Positions 27,575 to 37,289 of a stretch of 64,000 nucleotides of DNA are shown here, piece after piece. Made by a program: the position numbers and the translations under genes. Source of the stretch: Lysobacter sp. MMG2 (GTDB taxonomy: Bacteria; Pseudomonadota; Gammaproteobacteria; Xanthomonadales; Xanthomonadaceae); assembly GCF_016735495.2 (NCBI RefSeq), contig NZ_JAERQY020000001.1:1116001-1180000 (forward strand), in the 5' to 3' direction. Each line of letters starts with the position of its first letter. Position 1 is the first letter of the stretch. The notes under the pieces were generated by a model. It was not told the DNA's origin. It did not search any database and worked only from the letters and a program-made list of their open reading frames with translations.

Positions 27575-29437
27575 TCAGCGGACGGTGGGTTGATAGCGCA
27601 CGGTCAACAGCCAGGTGCGACCCGGCTGGTTGTAGAGCGCGGCGGTCTCGTAGCGTTTGTCGAAGGCGTTGTCGAGCGAGGCCTGCACGCTCCATGCGTC
27701 GGTGAATGCATAGCCCGCCCGCAAGCCGAACAGTCCGTACCCGCCCATGCGGGTGGTGTTGGCGAGGTTGTCGTAACGCTCGCCCACGCCGATGACGCTG
27801 GCGCCGATGCTGAAGCGATCGAACTTGCGATCAAGGTCGATCCGCCCGGACTGCTTCGCACGGCGCGGCAGCAACTTGTCGTGGTTGACGTTGTCGCCGT
27901 CGTTGCGCGGGTCCAGCCAGGTGAGGCTGGTGCGCAGGCTCCAGTCCATCCAGACCACGCCCGCGGTCGCTTCCACGCCCTGGATGCGCGCGCGGTCGAT
28001 GTTGTTCGGGCCGCCCATCGGGCCGAGCGTCGAGTCGAAGGCGATCAGGTCGTCGATCTTCGTGTCGAATGCATTGAGCGACCAGGTGCCCCAACCGTGT
28101 TCGCCGCGCAGGCTCACTTCGACACTGCGCGAGGTTTCCGGGCCCAGGTCGGGGTTGCCGTAGCCGGGGAAGTACAGCTCGTTGAACGTCGGCGCCTTGA
28201 ACGCGGTGCCGTAGCTCGCACCCAGGCGCAGCGACGGCGTGAAGTTCCAGCCCCACAGCACGCTGCCGGTGGTTTCGCCGCCGAACTGGCTGTCGTCGTC
28301 GCGGCGCGCGCTCGCCTGCACGGACTGCGTGCCGAACGCCTGCTGCCACTGGCCGAACACGCCGCGGTTGATGCGACGATCACGCGCGTAATCGGTGTTG
28401 CTGTGCACCTTGTCGCCGAGCCAATCGAAGCCCAGCGTCAACAGGCCGGTGGCAAGGCCGACGTCGGCCTGCAACGAGCCCACTTCGCGGCGGGTATCGA
28501 AGGTGGAGGAATAGACGCCGTTGAGGAAGTTCTCGCTCAGGTCCGCGCTGGTGCCCAGCCCGGCGGTGAACTTCAAACGATCGCCCGGCGTGTAGCGCAC
28601 ACGACCGCCGACGACCTGCTGCACGGTGTCGGCTTCGTTGTTGGTGCTGCCGTCGTACTCGTTGTTGCCTTCGGCGCGGAAGGCGCGCAGGTCGGCATCC
28701 CACTGCTCGCTGAAGCGGTAGCCGCCCTGCAACGTCAACGACGTGTTGCGATAGCCGTCCTTGTCGGGATCGAAGTTGCGCGTGCCGCGGTAGGCGTTGA
28801 TGCCGTCGGTGCTTTCGTGCGCGGCGTTGATCGCATACCAGGCGCCACGCGAGGGATCGCTCGCCTGCCCGGCGACGCCGGCCGCGTAGCGTTGCGTGTT
28901 ATCGCTGCCGACGGCGGCGCTGGCGCTGGGCGCGAACGCGCCTTGCGGGCGGCGGGTGAAGATCTGGATGACGCCGCCCAGCGCTTCGGAACCGTACAGA
29001 CTGGAGAACGGACCGCGCACGATTTCCACGCGTTCGATCTGTTCGACCGGGATGTCTTGCAGCGAGGCACCGCCGCTGGTGGCCGAACCGATCTTGATGC
29101 CGTCGATGAGCACCAGGACGTGGTCGGACTCGGTACCGCGCAGGAACAGCGACGTCGACTTGCCCGGGCCGCCGTTGTTGGCGATGGAGATACCCGCGCG
29201 CCCCGTCAGCAGGGCCGGCAGCGAGGCCGGCTGCAGGCGTTCGATCTCGGCACGGTCGATCACGGCGATCGCGGCGAGCGTCTGGTCCTGCGTCTGCGCG
29301 GTGCGCGTAGCGGTGACGACGACCTGATCGAGATCGGTGGCGGCATCGTCGGCGAAGGCCGGGGCCGCGAAAGGAAGGGAACACGACAACGACACCGCCA
29401 GCGCGCGGCGGCGGAACATACGGTGATGCGGATGCAC
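27575..29437 (-). CDS. btuB: TonB-dependent cobalamin receptor BtuB
   Basis: 620 residues from a GTG at 29435-29437, which has AAGGAG seven bases upstream; an ATG six codons later (29417-29419) is the alternative. Signal peptide about residues 8-29 ending APAFA. TonB box-like LDQVVVTATR, plug domain (SLPALLTGRAGISI; GPGKSTSLFLRGTESDHVLV; RVEIVRGPFSSLYGSEALGG) and a 22-strand barrel that finishes with a C-terminal aromatic-strand pattern (AGYAFTDAWSVQASLDNAF, RTWLLTVRYQPTV). Riboswitch control and the following cob genes identify the ligand as corrinoid. Confidence 0.95.
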   Translation of the reverse strand: MHPHHRMFRRRALAVSLSCSLPFAAPAFADDAATDLDQVVVTATRTAQTQDQTLAAIAVIDRAEIERLQPASLPALLTGRAGISIANNGGPGKSTSLFLRGTESDHVLVLIDGIKIGSATSGGASLQDIPVEQIERVEIVRGPFSSLYGSEALGGVIQIFTRRPQGAFAPSASAAVGSDNTQRYAAGVAGQASDPSRGAWYAINAAHESTDGINAYRGTRNFDPDKDGYRNTSLTLQGGYRFSEQWDADLRAFRAEGNNEYDGSTNNEADTVQQVVGGRVRYTPGDRLKFTAGLGTSADLSENFLNGVYSSTFDTRREVGSLQADVGLATGLLTLGFDWLGDKVHSNTDYARDRRINRGVFGQWQQAFGTQSVQASARRDDDSQFGGETTGSVLWGWNFTPSLRLGASYGTAFKAPTFNELYFPGYGNPDLGPETSRSVEVSLRGEHGWGTWSLNAFDTKIDDLIAFDSTLGPMGGPNNIDRARIQGVEATAGVVWMDWSLRTSLTWLDPRNDGDNVNHDKLLPRRAKQSGRIDLDRKFDRFSIGASVIGVGERYDNLANTTRMGGYGLFGLRAGYAFTDAWSVQASLDNAFDKRYETAALYNQPGRTWLLTVRYQPTVR

Positions 29438-29878
29438 TGACACACTCCTTGACCGCGCCTGCCCGCGCGGGAACGTTGGAAGAGGACAGGCGGAAGGAGG
29501 GTTATGGCAGCGGCACGCGAACGGCATGCGCCCCATGACATCGCCCACCGCGTGTCGGGTCGCACAAAGGCCGGTCTCCGGGCTTGCGAGCGAAGGCAGG
29601 GGTTCCTGCGCTTCCGGTCCGCGCCTTCCCATGCGTGAGCACAGTGGCTGTGATGCGGATCGTCTTCTCGCCTACCGTTGCGGGGGCAGCTCCGGAATTG
29701 CCGGTCGTGCATGCACGACCCGGCGCACCGGATTCCCGTTTCAACCACCGGCCAGGCCGGCGGTCACCTCAGGCGGGGGCATCTTAGCAAGATTCCCAGA
29801 GATCGCGCGTACGACCATCGGGGCCGCTAACGTAAGCACCCGCCGGACATGGCGGCTCAATACTACAAAGGGAGCAAC
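29438..29878. other. 441-bp divergent spacer between btuB and the secreted-protein gene
   Basis: Apart from the riboswitch (29570-29770), the part next to btuB (29438-29569) carries the leader and ribosome site. The right end (29771-29878) should hold the promoter of the riboswitch on the minus strand and one for the plus-strand gene; no strong consensus was found for the latter. Confidence 0.5.
29570..29770 (-). promoter_or_regulatory. Cobalamin (AdoCbl) riboswitch upstream of btuB
   Basis: Read on the minus strand the region holds the class signature in order: GGTGGTTGAAACGGGAATC (about 29730-29748), GAGCTGCCCCCGCAACGGTA (about 29675-29694), the B12 box in CATCACAGCCACTGTG (about 29641-29656), and GGGAAGGCGCGGACC (about 29618-29632). 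A palindrome GGTCGTGCATGCACGACC forms a peripheral arm near 29703-29720. It ends about 130 bases before the btuB start, so ligand binding would stop either transcription or translation of the whole uptake and assembly operon. A possible -10 (TAAGAT on the minus strand, near 29785) is just upstream. Confidence 0.95.
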
Positions 29879-30472
29879 ATGAGGCACGTCATCAAGAGCG
29901 CGATGCTCGCCGTCGCGCTGCTGTTCAATTACGCCGCGTCGGCGCAGGACACCGGCACGCTGGTGGTCGAGGTTGCGCAATTCACCAGCGAGAAAGAACT
30001 GCCGAAGAAGGTCGACAAGCAGCTGCGTAATGGAGGACTGGAGTGGGGAGTAAAGGACACTCAGATGGTGTTCTCGATGGTCGCCAAGCAGTTCGTCGAC
30101 CATCCGATCAATCATCTAACCCGCTACGGCCAATCCGAAGCACTGACGCTTCCTACCGGCACGTACCACGTGACCGGCATCGGCCTGGAGATGACGACGG
30201 GGTTTAGCGTGCAGAAGATTCTGGACAAGGGCGCCTACGTCAACGAGAACGTGCTCACCTTCACCATCGAACCGGGCAAGACGACGACCCTGGCAATCAA
30301 GCCTGTCATCCATAAGGACGCCACGTTCGCTGTGAACTTCTGGATGCCCACGCTCATGGCCAGCGTGCGGAGCGAAGCGGGCACAGGCACCGAGACAGCA
30401 CTCAATACGCGGGGCGCGTCGTCCATCGCCTGGCCGAACTACAACGGTCCGCTAAAGTTCGTCGCAAAGTAG
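29879..30472 (+). CDS. Secreted protein of unknown function
   Basis: 197 residues from the ATG at 29879, with GGGAG five bases upstream. Signal peptide MRHVIKSAMLAVALLFNYAA, cleavage near ASAQD. The mature protein looks beta-rich (GTLVVEVAQFTS, ALTLPTGTYHVTGIGLEM, TFTIEPGKTTTLAIKPV), a layout reminiscent of small periplasmic or surface beta-sandwich proteins. No Cys in the mature chain. I do not recognise the family. Base composition is visibly less G+C-rich than its neighbours, suggesting later arrival. It has its own terminator and is divergent from the cobalamin operon, so no functional tie to B12 is implied. Confidence 0.8.
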   Translation: MRHVIKSAMLAVALLFNYAASAQDTGTLVVEVAQFTSEKELPKKVDKQLRNGGLEWGVKDTQMVFSMVAKQFVDHPINHLTRYGQSEALTLPTGTYHVTGIGLEMTTGFSVQKILDKGAYVNENVLTFTIEPGKTTTLAIKPVIHKDATFAVNFWMPTLMASVRSEAGTGTETALNTRGASSIAWPNYNGPLKFVAK

Positions 30473-30496
30473 GGGCGCCTTCGTCTCCTAAGGCAA

Positions 30497-30520
30497 GGGC
30501 CGCCCATACGCGGCCCTTTT
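30497..30520 (+). terminator. Intrinsic terminator after the secreted-protein gene
   Basis: Stem GGGCCGC (30497-30503) with GCGGCCC (30510-30516), six-base loop, followed by TTTT and then AATTG. Located 25 bp after the stop codon and between convergent genes; preceding AA residues could serve the clpB direction weakly. Confidence 0.85.
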
Positions 30521-30547
30521 AATTGCAGTCCTGCGAAAGCGGCCGCG

Positions 30548-33133
30548 TTATCCCTTCCGGAACACCAACTGCCCGCCCTGCGCACCAACGCCGATCACAT
30601 CGCCGCTGGTGAATTCGCCGGCCAGGATCTTCGAAGCCAGCGGATTCTCCAGCTGCTGCTGGATCGCACGCTTCAGCGGGCGCGCGCCGTACACCGGATC
30701 GAAGCCGACATTGCCCAGCAACGCGAGCGCCTCATCGGACAGATCCAGCTTGAGCCCGCGCTCGCCCAGCCGCTTCTCCAGCCCGTTGAGCTGGATGCGC
30801 GCGATCTGCCGGATCTGCTGCTTGTCGAGCGGATGGAACACGACGATGTCGTCGAGCCGGTTGATGAACTCCGGGCGGAAGTGCGCCTGCACCACGCCCA
30901 TCACCGCGCTCTTCATCTGCAGGTAGGCCTGCGGCGAATCATCTCCGGACATCTCCTGGATCTGGTGCGAGCCCAGGTTCGATGTCATCACGATGACCGT
31001 GTTTCGGAAGTCCACCGTGCGGCCCTGGCCGTCGGTGAGGCGGCCGTCGTCCAGCACCTGCAACAGGATGTTGAACACGTCCGGATGCGCCTTCTCCACT
31101 TCGTCGAGCAGGATCACGCTGTACGGGCGGCGACGCACCGCTTCGGTGAGGTAACCGCCCTCTTCGTAACCGACGTAGCCCGGAGGCGCCCCGACCAGGC
31201 GGCTCACGGAATGCTTCTCCATGAATTCGCTCATGTCGATGCGCACCATCGCATCGCTGGAATCGAACAGGAATTCGGCCAGCGCCTTGCTCAACTCGGT
31301 CTTGCCCACGCCGGTGGGGCCGAGGAACAGGAACGAACCCGACGGGCGATTCGGATCGGAAAGCCCGGCGCGCGAGCGGCGCACCGCATCGGACACGACC
31401 TTGATCGCCTCTTCCTGGCCGACCACGCGCGTGTGCAGGTGCTCTTCCATGCGCAGCAGCTTCTCGCGCTCGCCTTCGAGCATCTTGCTGACCGGAATGC
31501 CGGTCCAGCGCGCGACGACCTGCGCGATCTCTTCCGCCGTCACCTTGTCCTGCAGCAGCGTGAAGCCCTTCGTCTCGGCTTCCTGCGCGGCCTTGAGCTG
31601 CTTCTCCAGCTCCGGCAGCGTGCCGTACTGGATTTCGCTCATGCGCGCGAAGTCCTGCTTGCGCTGCGCGGCCTCCAGCTCCAGGCGCGCGGCCTCGATC
31701 TGCTCCTTGATCTTCGTCGCGCCCTGCAACATGGCCTTCTCGGCCTTCCAGACTTCCTCCAGATCGTTGAACTCGCGCTCCAGCTTGGCGATCTCGTCCT
31801 CCAGGTCGGACAGGCGCTGCTTGGACTCGGCGTCCTTCTCCTTCTTCAACGCCTCGCGCTGGATCTTGAGCTGGATCAGGCGGCGCTCCTTGCGATCGAG
31901 TTCTTCCGGCTTGGAGTCGATCTCCATGCGGATGCGCGAGGCCGCCTCGTCCATCAGGTCGATGGCCTTGTCGGGCAGCTGGCGGTCGCTGATGTAGCGG
32001 TTGGACAGCGTGGCCGCGGCGACGATCGCCGGGTCGGTGATCTCCACGCCGTGGTGCACGGCGTACTTCTCCTTCAGCCCGCGCAGGATGGCGATGGTGT
32101 CCTCCACGCTCGGCTCGCCGACGAACACCTTCTGGAAGCGGCGCTCCAGTGCGGCGTCCTTCTCGATGAACTGGCGGTATTCGTCGAGCGTGGTCGCGCC
32201 GATGCAGTGCAGCTCGCCGCGCGCGAGCGCGGGCTTGAGCATGTTGCCCGCGTCCATCGCGCCCTCGGCCTTGCCGGCGCCGACCATCGTGTGCAGCTCG
32301 TCGATGAACAGGATGATCTGGCCTTCGCTCTTGCTCAGGTCGCTGAGCACGGCCTTCAGGCGTTCCTCGAACTCGCCGCGGAACTTCGCGCCGGCGATCA
32401 GCGCGCCCATGTCGAGCGAGAGCACGCGCTTGCCGCGCAGGCCCTCGGGCACTTCGCCGTTGATGATGCGCTGCGCGAGGCCTTCCACGATCGCGGTCTT
32501 GCCCACGCCGGGCTCGCCGATCAGCACGGGGTTGTTCTTGGTGCGGCGCTGCAGGACCTGCACGGTGCGGCGGATTTCCTCGTCGCGGCCGATGACCGGA
32601 TCGAGCTTGCCGCTCTCCGCGCGCGCGGTGAGGTCGATGGTGTACTTCTCCAGCGCCTGGCGCTGGTCTTCGGCGTTTTCGGACTGCACGCTCTCGCCTC
32701 CGCGGACCTTGTCGATGGCCGCTTCCAGTTTCTGTTTGTCGGCGCCGGCGGCCTTGAGCGCGCGGCCGAGTTCGCCGCTGTCGTCCAGCGCGGCCAGCAC
32801 GAACAGCTCGCTGGCGATGAAGGCATCGCCGCGCTGCTGGGCGAGCTTGTCGGTGACGTTGAGCAGGCGCGCCAGGTCGTTGCCGACGCTGATGTTGCCG
32901 GCTTGCCCGGTGACCTTGGGCAGCTTGTCGAGCGCTTCGCCCAGGCGTTCGCGCAGCAGCGGCACGTTGACGCCGGCCTGCGCGAGCAGCGGGCGGGTGC
33001 TGCCGCCGCTCTGTTCCAGCAGCGCGGTCATCAGGTGGGCGGGTTCGATGACGCTGTGGTCGCGGCCGATCGCCAGCGACTGCGCGTCCTGCAAGGCCTG
33101 CTGGAAGCGCGAGGTGAGTTTGTCCATCCGCAT
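30548..33133 (-). CDS. clpB: ATP-dependent chaperone ClpB
   Basis: 861 residues from the ATG at 33131-33133 ([20 protein letters not shown]) with AGGGA seven bases upstream. Hexameric disaggregase working with DnaK. Order: double Clp N domain (about 1-150), AAA1 with Walker [16 protein letters not shown] (about 206), the coiled-coil middle domain (about 410-525, [21 protein letters not shown]), AAA2 with [17 protein letters not shown] (about 608) and [20 protein letters not shown]. No ClpP-binding loop seen. A sigma-32 type promoter lies 60-90 bp upstream. Confidence 0.98.
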   Translation of the reverse strand: MRMDKLTSRFQQALQDAQSLAIGRDHSVIEPAHLMTALLEQSGGSTRPLLAQAGVNVPLLRERLGEALDKLPKVTGQAGNISVGNDLARLLNVTDKLAQQRGDAFIASELFVLAALDDSGELGRALKAAGADKQKLEAAIDKVRGGESVQSENAEDQRQALEKYTIDLTARAESGKLDPVIGRDEEIRRTVQVLQRRTKNNPVLIGEPGVGKTAIVEGLAQRIINGEVPEGLRGKRVLSLDMGALIAGAKFRGEFEERLKAVLSDLSKSEGQIILFIDELHTMVGAGKAEGAMDAGNMLKPALARGELHCIGATTLDEYRQFIEKDAALERRFQKVFVGEPSVEDTIAILRGLKEKYAVHHGVEITDPAIVAAATLSNRYISDRQLPDKAIDLMDEAASRIRMEIDSKPEELDRKERRLIQLKIQREALKKEKDAESKQRLSDLEDEIAKLEREFNDLEEVWKAEKAMLQGATKIKEQIEAARLELEAAQRKQDFARMSEIQYGTLPELEKQLKAAQEAETKGFTLLQDKVTAEEIAQVVARWTGIPVSKMLEGEREKLLRMEEHLHTRVVGQEEAIKVVSDAVRRSRAGLSDPNRPSGSFLFLGPTGVGKTELSKALAEFLFDSSDAMVRIDMSEFMEKHSVSRLVGAPPGYVGYEEGGYLTEAVRRRPYSVILLDEVEKAHPDVFNILLQVLDDGRLTDGQGRTVDFRNTVIVMTSNLGSHQIQEMSGDDSPQAYLQMKSAVMGVVQAHFRPEFINRLDDIVVFHPLDKQQIRQIARIQLNGLEKRLGERGLKLDLSDEALALLGNVGFDPVYGARPLKRAIQQQLENPLASKILAGEFTSGDVIGVGAQGGQLVFRKG

Positions 33134-33191
33134 GGAGGTATCCCTTTCACTATGGGTGGCGGCCGCCACGGAGTGGGCCGCAATGCGCACC

Positions 33192-33220
33192 AGATGCGGT
33201 CGTTCGGCGCCCGTTTCAAG
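33192..33220 (-). promoter_or_regulatory. Sigma-32 (heat-shock) promoter of clpB
   Basis: On the minus strand CTTGAAA (33214-33220) is followed 14 bases later by CCGCATCT (33192-33199). The sigma-32 consensus is CTTGAAA, 11-16 bases, CCCCATnT, so the -35 is perfect and the -10 has one mismatch. Transcription would start near 33185, about 50 bases before the clpB start. Confidence 0.8.
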
Positions 33221-33283
33221 GAATTCCGGGGCGTTCGCGAAGCGTCCACCTGATGCTGACATACGCGTGTTCACAATGCGTGC

Positions 33284-34033
33284 ATGTCCTCGCCCCCCCT
33301 CCACCTGCCCGCGCCGCCCGCGGTGTCGTCCGAATGGGCGCTGTTCCTGGATGTCGACGGCACGCTGCTGGATTTCGCCGATGTTCCCGGCGACGTCACG
33401 GTGGACCCCGGACTGATCGACGTGCTCGCCGTGCTGCACGGCCGCCTCGACGGCGCGCTGGCGCTGGTGAGCGGACGGCGGTTGGCGCAGCTCGACGCGC
33501 TGTTCGCGCCGCTGAGCCTGCCGGCCACGGGCCTGCACGGGCTGGAGCGGCGAGAAGACGGCCATCAGGAGCGGCACCCGCGCCCGCGCGCCCTGGACGA
33601 AGCCGTCGCCTGGGGGCAAGCGCTGGCAGCGCGCTATCCCGGCGCGCGCGTGGAGGACAAGGGCACCACCATCGCCCTGCATTGGCGCGCCGCGCCCGAC
33701 GCCGAGGACCTGCTGCGCCAGTACGCCGATTCCATCCTGATCGAACTGCCCGGCTACCACCTGCAACCCGGCAACATGGTCGTGGAGCTGCGCCCCGACG
33801 GCGCGCACAAGGGCGGCGCGGTGGTGGAGATGCTCGCCCACCCGCCCTTCCACGGACGTCGCCCGGTCTTCGTCGGCGACGACCTCACCGACGAACACGC
33901 GTTCGCCGCGGTCAACAGCCACAACGGCTTCGGCGTGCTGGTGGGCTCGCGCCAACCCAGCGTGGCGCGTTACGGCCTGCACGACCCGGCCGCGGTGCGC
34001 GCGTGGCTCCAGGAGGGCCTGTCGCTGGCATGA
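33284..34033 (+). CDS. otsB: Trehalose-phosphatase OtsB
   Basis: 249 residues. HAD-superfamily phosphatase that removes phosphate from trehalose 6-phosphate. Motif [17 protein letters not shown] (Asp nucleophile at about residue 24), motif [15 protein letters not shown], a TPP cap region ([31 protein letters not shown]) and the C-terminal acidic motif [14 protein letters not shown]. First of a three-gene otsB-GH15-otsA set. Divergent from clpB across 150 bp. Confidence 0.96.
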   Translation: MSSPPLHLPAPPAVSSEWALFLDVDGTLLDFADVPGDVTVDPGLIDVLAVLHGRLDGALALVSGRRLAQLDALFAPLSLPATGLHGLERREDGHQERHPRPRALDEAVAWGQALAARYPGARVEDKGTTIALHWRAAPDAEDLLRQYADSILIELPGYHLQPGNMVVELRPDGAHKGGAVVEMLAHPPFHGRRPVFVGDDLTDEHAFAAVNSHNGFGVLVGSRQPSVARYGLHDPAAVRAWLQEGLSLA

Positions 34034-34080
34034 GCGACGACGTGCACCCGCACTTCATCCACGAAATCCATGGAGCACCG

Positions 34081-35877
34081 ATGACCTCATCCGCCTCCCT
34101 CCCCGCCAGCCTGGATCTGGGCCTCATCGGCAATGGCAGCGTCGCCGCGCTGGTCGACGCCCGCGCGCGCATCGTCTGGGGCTGCGTGCCGGCCTTCGAC
34201 GGCGACCCCACGTTCTGCGCCCTGCTCTCCCCGCGCGAGCACGCGGGCGGCGACTGGGCGGTGGAGTTGGAGGACTTCGTCGAATCCGAACAGTCCTACA
34301 TCACCAACACCGCGATGCTGCGCACGGTGCTGCGCGATGCGCACGGTGGCGCGGTGGAGATCGTCGACTTCGCGCCGCGCTGGCACCAGAACGATCGCTT
34401 CTACCGCCCGGTGATGCTGATGCGCCGGCTGCGCCCGCTGTCGGGCATGCCGCGCATCCGCATCCGCCTGCGACCGCTGGCCGACTACGGTGCGGTGCAG
34501 CCGGAAGTGACCTGGGGCAGCAACCATATCCGCTACCTCATTCCCGACTTCACCCTGCGCCTGACCACCGATGCGCCGGTGCGGCTGGTCCGCGACGCGC
34601 TGCCATTCATGCTCGATCGCGACGTGCACCTGGTGCTGGGACCGGATGAAACGCTCACCCAATCGGTCGCCGGTTTCGCCCGTTACGCGGAGGAGCAGAC
34701 GCACGTGTACTGGCGCAACTGGGTGCGCAATCTTTCGATCCCGCTGGAATGGCAGGACGCGGTGATCCGCAGCGCGATCACGCTCAAGCTGTGCCAGAAC
34801 GATGAAACCGGCGCGATCGTGGCCGCGCTGACCACCTCGATCCCGGAAGCGGCCAACACCGTGCGCAACTGGGACTACCGTTACTGCTGGCTGCGCGACT
34901 CGGCCTTCGTCGTGCGCGCCCTCAACCGGTTGGGCGCGACGCGCACGATGGAGGAATACCTGCGCTACGTCGCCAACGTCGCCTCCGCGCACGGCGAATT
35001 GCAGCCGCTGTACGGCCTGGGGTACGAACGGCAGCTGGCCGAATCGGAAGTCGAATCGCTGGCCGGCTATCGCGGCATGGGCCCGGTGCGCCGCGGCAAC
35101 CTGGCGTGGCTGCAGAAGCAGCACGACGTGTACGGCAGCGTGGTGCTCGCGTCCACGCAATTGTTCTTCGACCAGCGCCTCACGCGCGTGGGCGATGCGT
35201 CGATCTTCGAGCGGCTGGAGCCCGTGGGCGAACTCGCCTACGCGCTGCACGACAAGCCCGACGCGGGCCTGTGGGAGTTCCGCGGGCGCGAGGAAGTGCA
35301 CACCTATTCCAGCGTGATGTGCTGGGCCGCGTGCGACCGTTTGGCGCGCATCGCGGTGCACTTGCGCCTGGCGCCGAAGGTGCAGCTGTGGCGACAGCGT
35401 GCAGACGAGATCCATGCGCGCATCGTCGCGCACGCCTACAACGAGGAACTCGGCCATTTCGTCGAGTCGCCCGACGGCAATCGCCTGGACGCCTCGCTGC
35501 TGTTGCTCGCCGACCTGGGCTTCGTGAAGCCGGACGATCCGCGCTTCGTGCGCACGGTCGAGGCGATCGGCCGCGACCTCAAGCGCGGCGACGCGCTGTT
35601 CCGTTACGTCGCGCCGGACGATTTCGGCGCACCGGAAACCAGCTTCACCATCTGCACGTTCTGGTACATCGACGCGCTCGCGTCGATCGGCCGGCAGGAG
35701 GAAGCGCGCGTGCTGTTCGAGCGCATCCTCGCCCGGCGCAATCCGCTGGGCCTGCTTTCGGAAGACCTGGAGTTCGACGGCGGCGAGGCCTGGGGCAACT
35801 TCCCGCAGACCTATTCGCACGTCGGCCTGATCAATGCCGCCATGCGCCTGTCGCGGCCGTGGCAGGACGCGGCATGA
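34081..35877 (+). CDS. Glycoside hydrolase family 15 protein (trehalase/glucoamylase-like)
   Basis: 598 residues from the ATG at 34081 with GGAGC upstream; an ATG at 34030 overlapping the otsB stop (ATGA) would add 17 residues. No signal peptide, so cytoplasmic. N-terminal beta-sandwich domain (LDLGLIGNGSVAALVDARAR, about 1-210), then an (alpha/alpha)6 barrel with GH15 motifs NWDYRYCWLRDSAFVVRALN (about 262) and, near the C terminus, FDGGEAWGNFPQTYSHVGLI, which includes the acid/base region. In Actinobacteria, relatives are trehalases; here it is nested between both trehalose synthesis genes, overlapping otsA by 4 bases, so trehalose is the likely substrate but not proven. Confidence 0.9.
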   Translation: MTSSASLPASLDLGLIGNGSVAALVDARARIVWGCVPAFDGDPTFCALLSPREHAGGDWAVELEDFVESEQSYITNTAMLRTVLRDAHGGAVEIVDFAPRWHQNDRFYRPVMLMRRLRPLSGMPRIRIRLRPLADYGAVQPEVTWGSNHIRYLIPDFTLRLTTDAPVRLVRDALPFMLDRDVHLVLGPDETLTQSVAGFARYAEEQTHVYWRNWVRNLSIPLEWQDAVIRSAITLKLCQNDETGAIVAALTTSIPEAANTVRNWDYRYCWLRDSAFVVRALNRLGATRTMEEYLRYVANVASAHGELQPLYGLGYERQLAESEVESLAGYRGMGPVRRGNLAWLQKQHDVYGSVVLASTQLFFDQRLTRVGDASIFERLEPVGELAYALHDKPDAGLWEFRGREEVHTYSSVMCWAACDRLARIAVHLRLAPKVQLWRQRADEIHARIVAHAYNEELGHFVESPDGNRLDASLLLLADLGFVKPDDPRFVRTVEAIGRDLKRGDALFRYVAPDDFGAPETSFTICTFWYIDALASIGRQEEARVLFERILARRNPLGLLSEDLEFDGGEAWGNFPQTYSHVGLINAAMRLSRPWQDAA

Positions 35878-37244
35878 GTCGTCTGGTCATCGTTTCCAAC
35901 CGCGTCGCGTTGCCGGGAGTGAACAGCCCGGGCGGGCTCGCGGTGGCGCTGCAGTCCGCGCTGGAGGAAACCGGCGGCCTGTGGTTCGGCTGGAGCGGGC
36001 GCATCGACCCGGACGACTCCGGCCAGTTGCACGAGCGCGACGCGGGCAACATCCGCTACGTCACCGTCGATCTGTCCAAGCGCGACCACGACGACTACTA
36101 CAACGGTTTCGCCAACCGAACCCTGTGGCCATTGCTGCATTTCCGCGTGGACCTGGTGGACTACAGCCGCGTCACGTATGCCGCGTATCGCCGCGTAAAC
36201 GCGCTGTTCGCCGAGAAGCTCGCGCCGCTGCTGCGCGACGACGACATCGTGTGGGTGCACGACTACCACCTGATTCCGATGGCGAAGCTGCTGCGCGAAC
36301 TGGGCGTGGCGTGCCGTCTGGGGTTCTTCCTGCATGTGCCGATGCCCTCCTCCGACCTGCTCGCGGCGTTGCCGCAGCACGAGCGGTTGTTCGAAGGGTT
36401 GTCCTCGTACGACCTGATCGGCTTCCAGACCGAGCGCGATCTGGAGCGCTTCCAGGATTACGTGCGCCTGTTCGGCCGCGGCCGCGTGATCTCGCACGGC
36501 GTGCTGGAAACGCGCAAGGGCAAGCGCCTGCGCGCGGGCGCGTTCCCGATCGGGATCGACACCGCGCAGATCGAGCAGCAGGCGCGCGCGGCGTCCGGCA
36601 AGGCCGGCGTGAAGCGGCTGGCCGGCAGCCTGTCCGGACGCGCGCTGGCGATCGGCGTGGACCGCCTGGACTATTCGAAGGGACTGCCGGAACGCTTCCG
36701 TGCGTTCGGCCGCTTCCTCAAGCGCCATCCGGAGCATCGCGGCAAGCTGACGTTCCTGCAGATCGCGCCGGTGTCGCGTGGCGAAGTGCTGGAGTACCAG
36801 AACCTGCGCAGCGAGCTCGAACAACTCTCCGGCCACATCAACGGCGCGCACGCCGAGCCCGACTGGACGCCCGTGCGCTACGTCAATCGCAACTACCCGC
36901 ACCCGACGCTGACGGGCTTCTACCGTCTGGCGCACGTGGGGCTGGTCACGCCGCTGCGCGACGGCATGAACCTGGTCGCGAAGGAATACGTGGCGGCGCA
37001 GGATCCGGCGGACCCGGGCGTGCTCGTGCTGTCGACTTTCGCCGGCGCTGCGCGCGAACTCGACGCGGCGCTGCTGGTGAATCCCTACGACCTCGACGGC
37101 GTGGCCGATGCGATCGCCGCCGCGATGGAAATGCCGCTGGAAGAACGGCGCGAGCGGTGGGCCTCGATGATCGCGGTGCTGCGCACGCACGACATCACGG
37201 CCTGGCGGAGGAACTTCCTGGCGGCATTGCGCGAACCGGCGTAG
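35874..37244 (+). CDS. otsA: Alpha,alpha-trehalose-phosphate synthase (UDP-forming) OtsA
   Basis: 456 residues from the ATG at 35874, overlapping the GH15 stop. GT20 glycosyltransferase joining UDP-glucose and glucose 6-phosphate. Motifs: MSRLVIVSNRVALPG with NSPGGLAVAL, LWFGWSGRI, IVWVHDYHLIPMAKLLREL (about 124-142), GFFLHVPMPSSDL, AIGVDRLDYSKGLPERFRAF, and RDGMNLVAKEYVAAQ near residue 362. Together with otsB makes trehalose from glycolytic precursors, usually in osmotic or desiccation stress. Confidence 0.97.
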   Translation: MSRLVIVSNRVALPGVNSPGGLAVALQSALEETGGLWFGWSGRIDPDDSGQLHERDAGNIRYVTVDLSKRDHDDYYNGFANRTLWPLLHFRVDLVDYSRVTYAAYRRVNALFAEKLAPLLRDDDIVWVHDYHLIPMAKLLRELGVACRLGFFLHVPMPSSDLLAALPQHERLFEGLSSYDLIGFQTERDLERFQDYVRLFGRGRVISHGVLETRKGKRLRAGAFPIGIDTAQIEQQARAASGKAGVKRLAGSLSGRALAIGVDRLDYSKGLPERFRAFGRFLKRHPEHRGKLTFLQIAPVSRGEVLEYQNLRSELEQLSGHINGAHAEPDWTPVRYVNRNYPHPTLTGFYRLAHVGLVTPLRDGMNLVAKEYVAAQDPADPGVLVLSTFAGAARELDAALLVNPYDLDGVADAIAAAMEMPLEERRERWASMIAVLRTHDITAWRRNFLAALREPA

Positions 37245-37289
37245 CGCGAACGGCGCTCGTGCGCCGTCGCGTCGGCACCGTGCGGCTTC

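Noticed and set aside
27026-29440. 804-codon open frame opposite btuB
   Set aside because: Same artefact; the minus strand encodes a full TonB-dependent receptor with signal peptide and barrel.
30833-33253. 806-codon open frame on the strand opposite clpB
   Set aside because: Shadow of the GC-rich codon pattern of clpB; composition is Leu/Arg/Ala/Val/His-rich with no domains.
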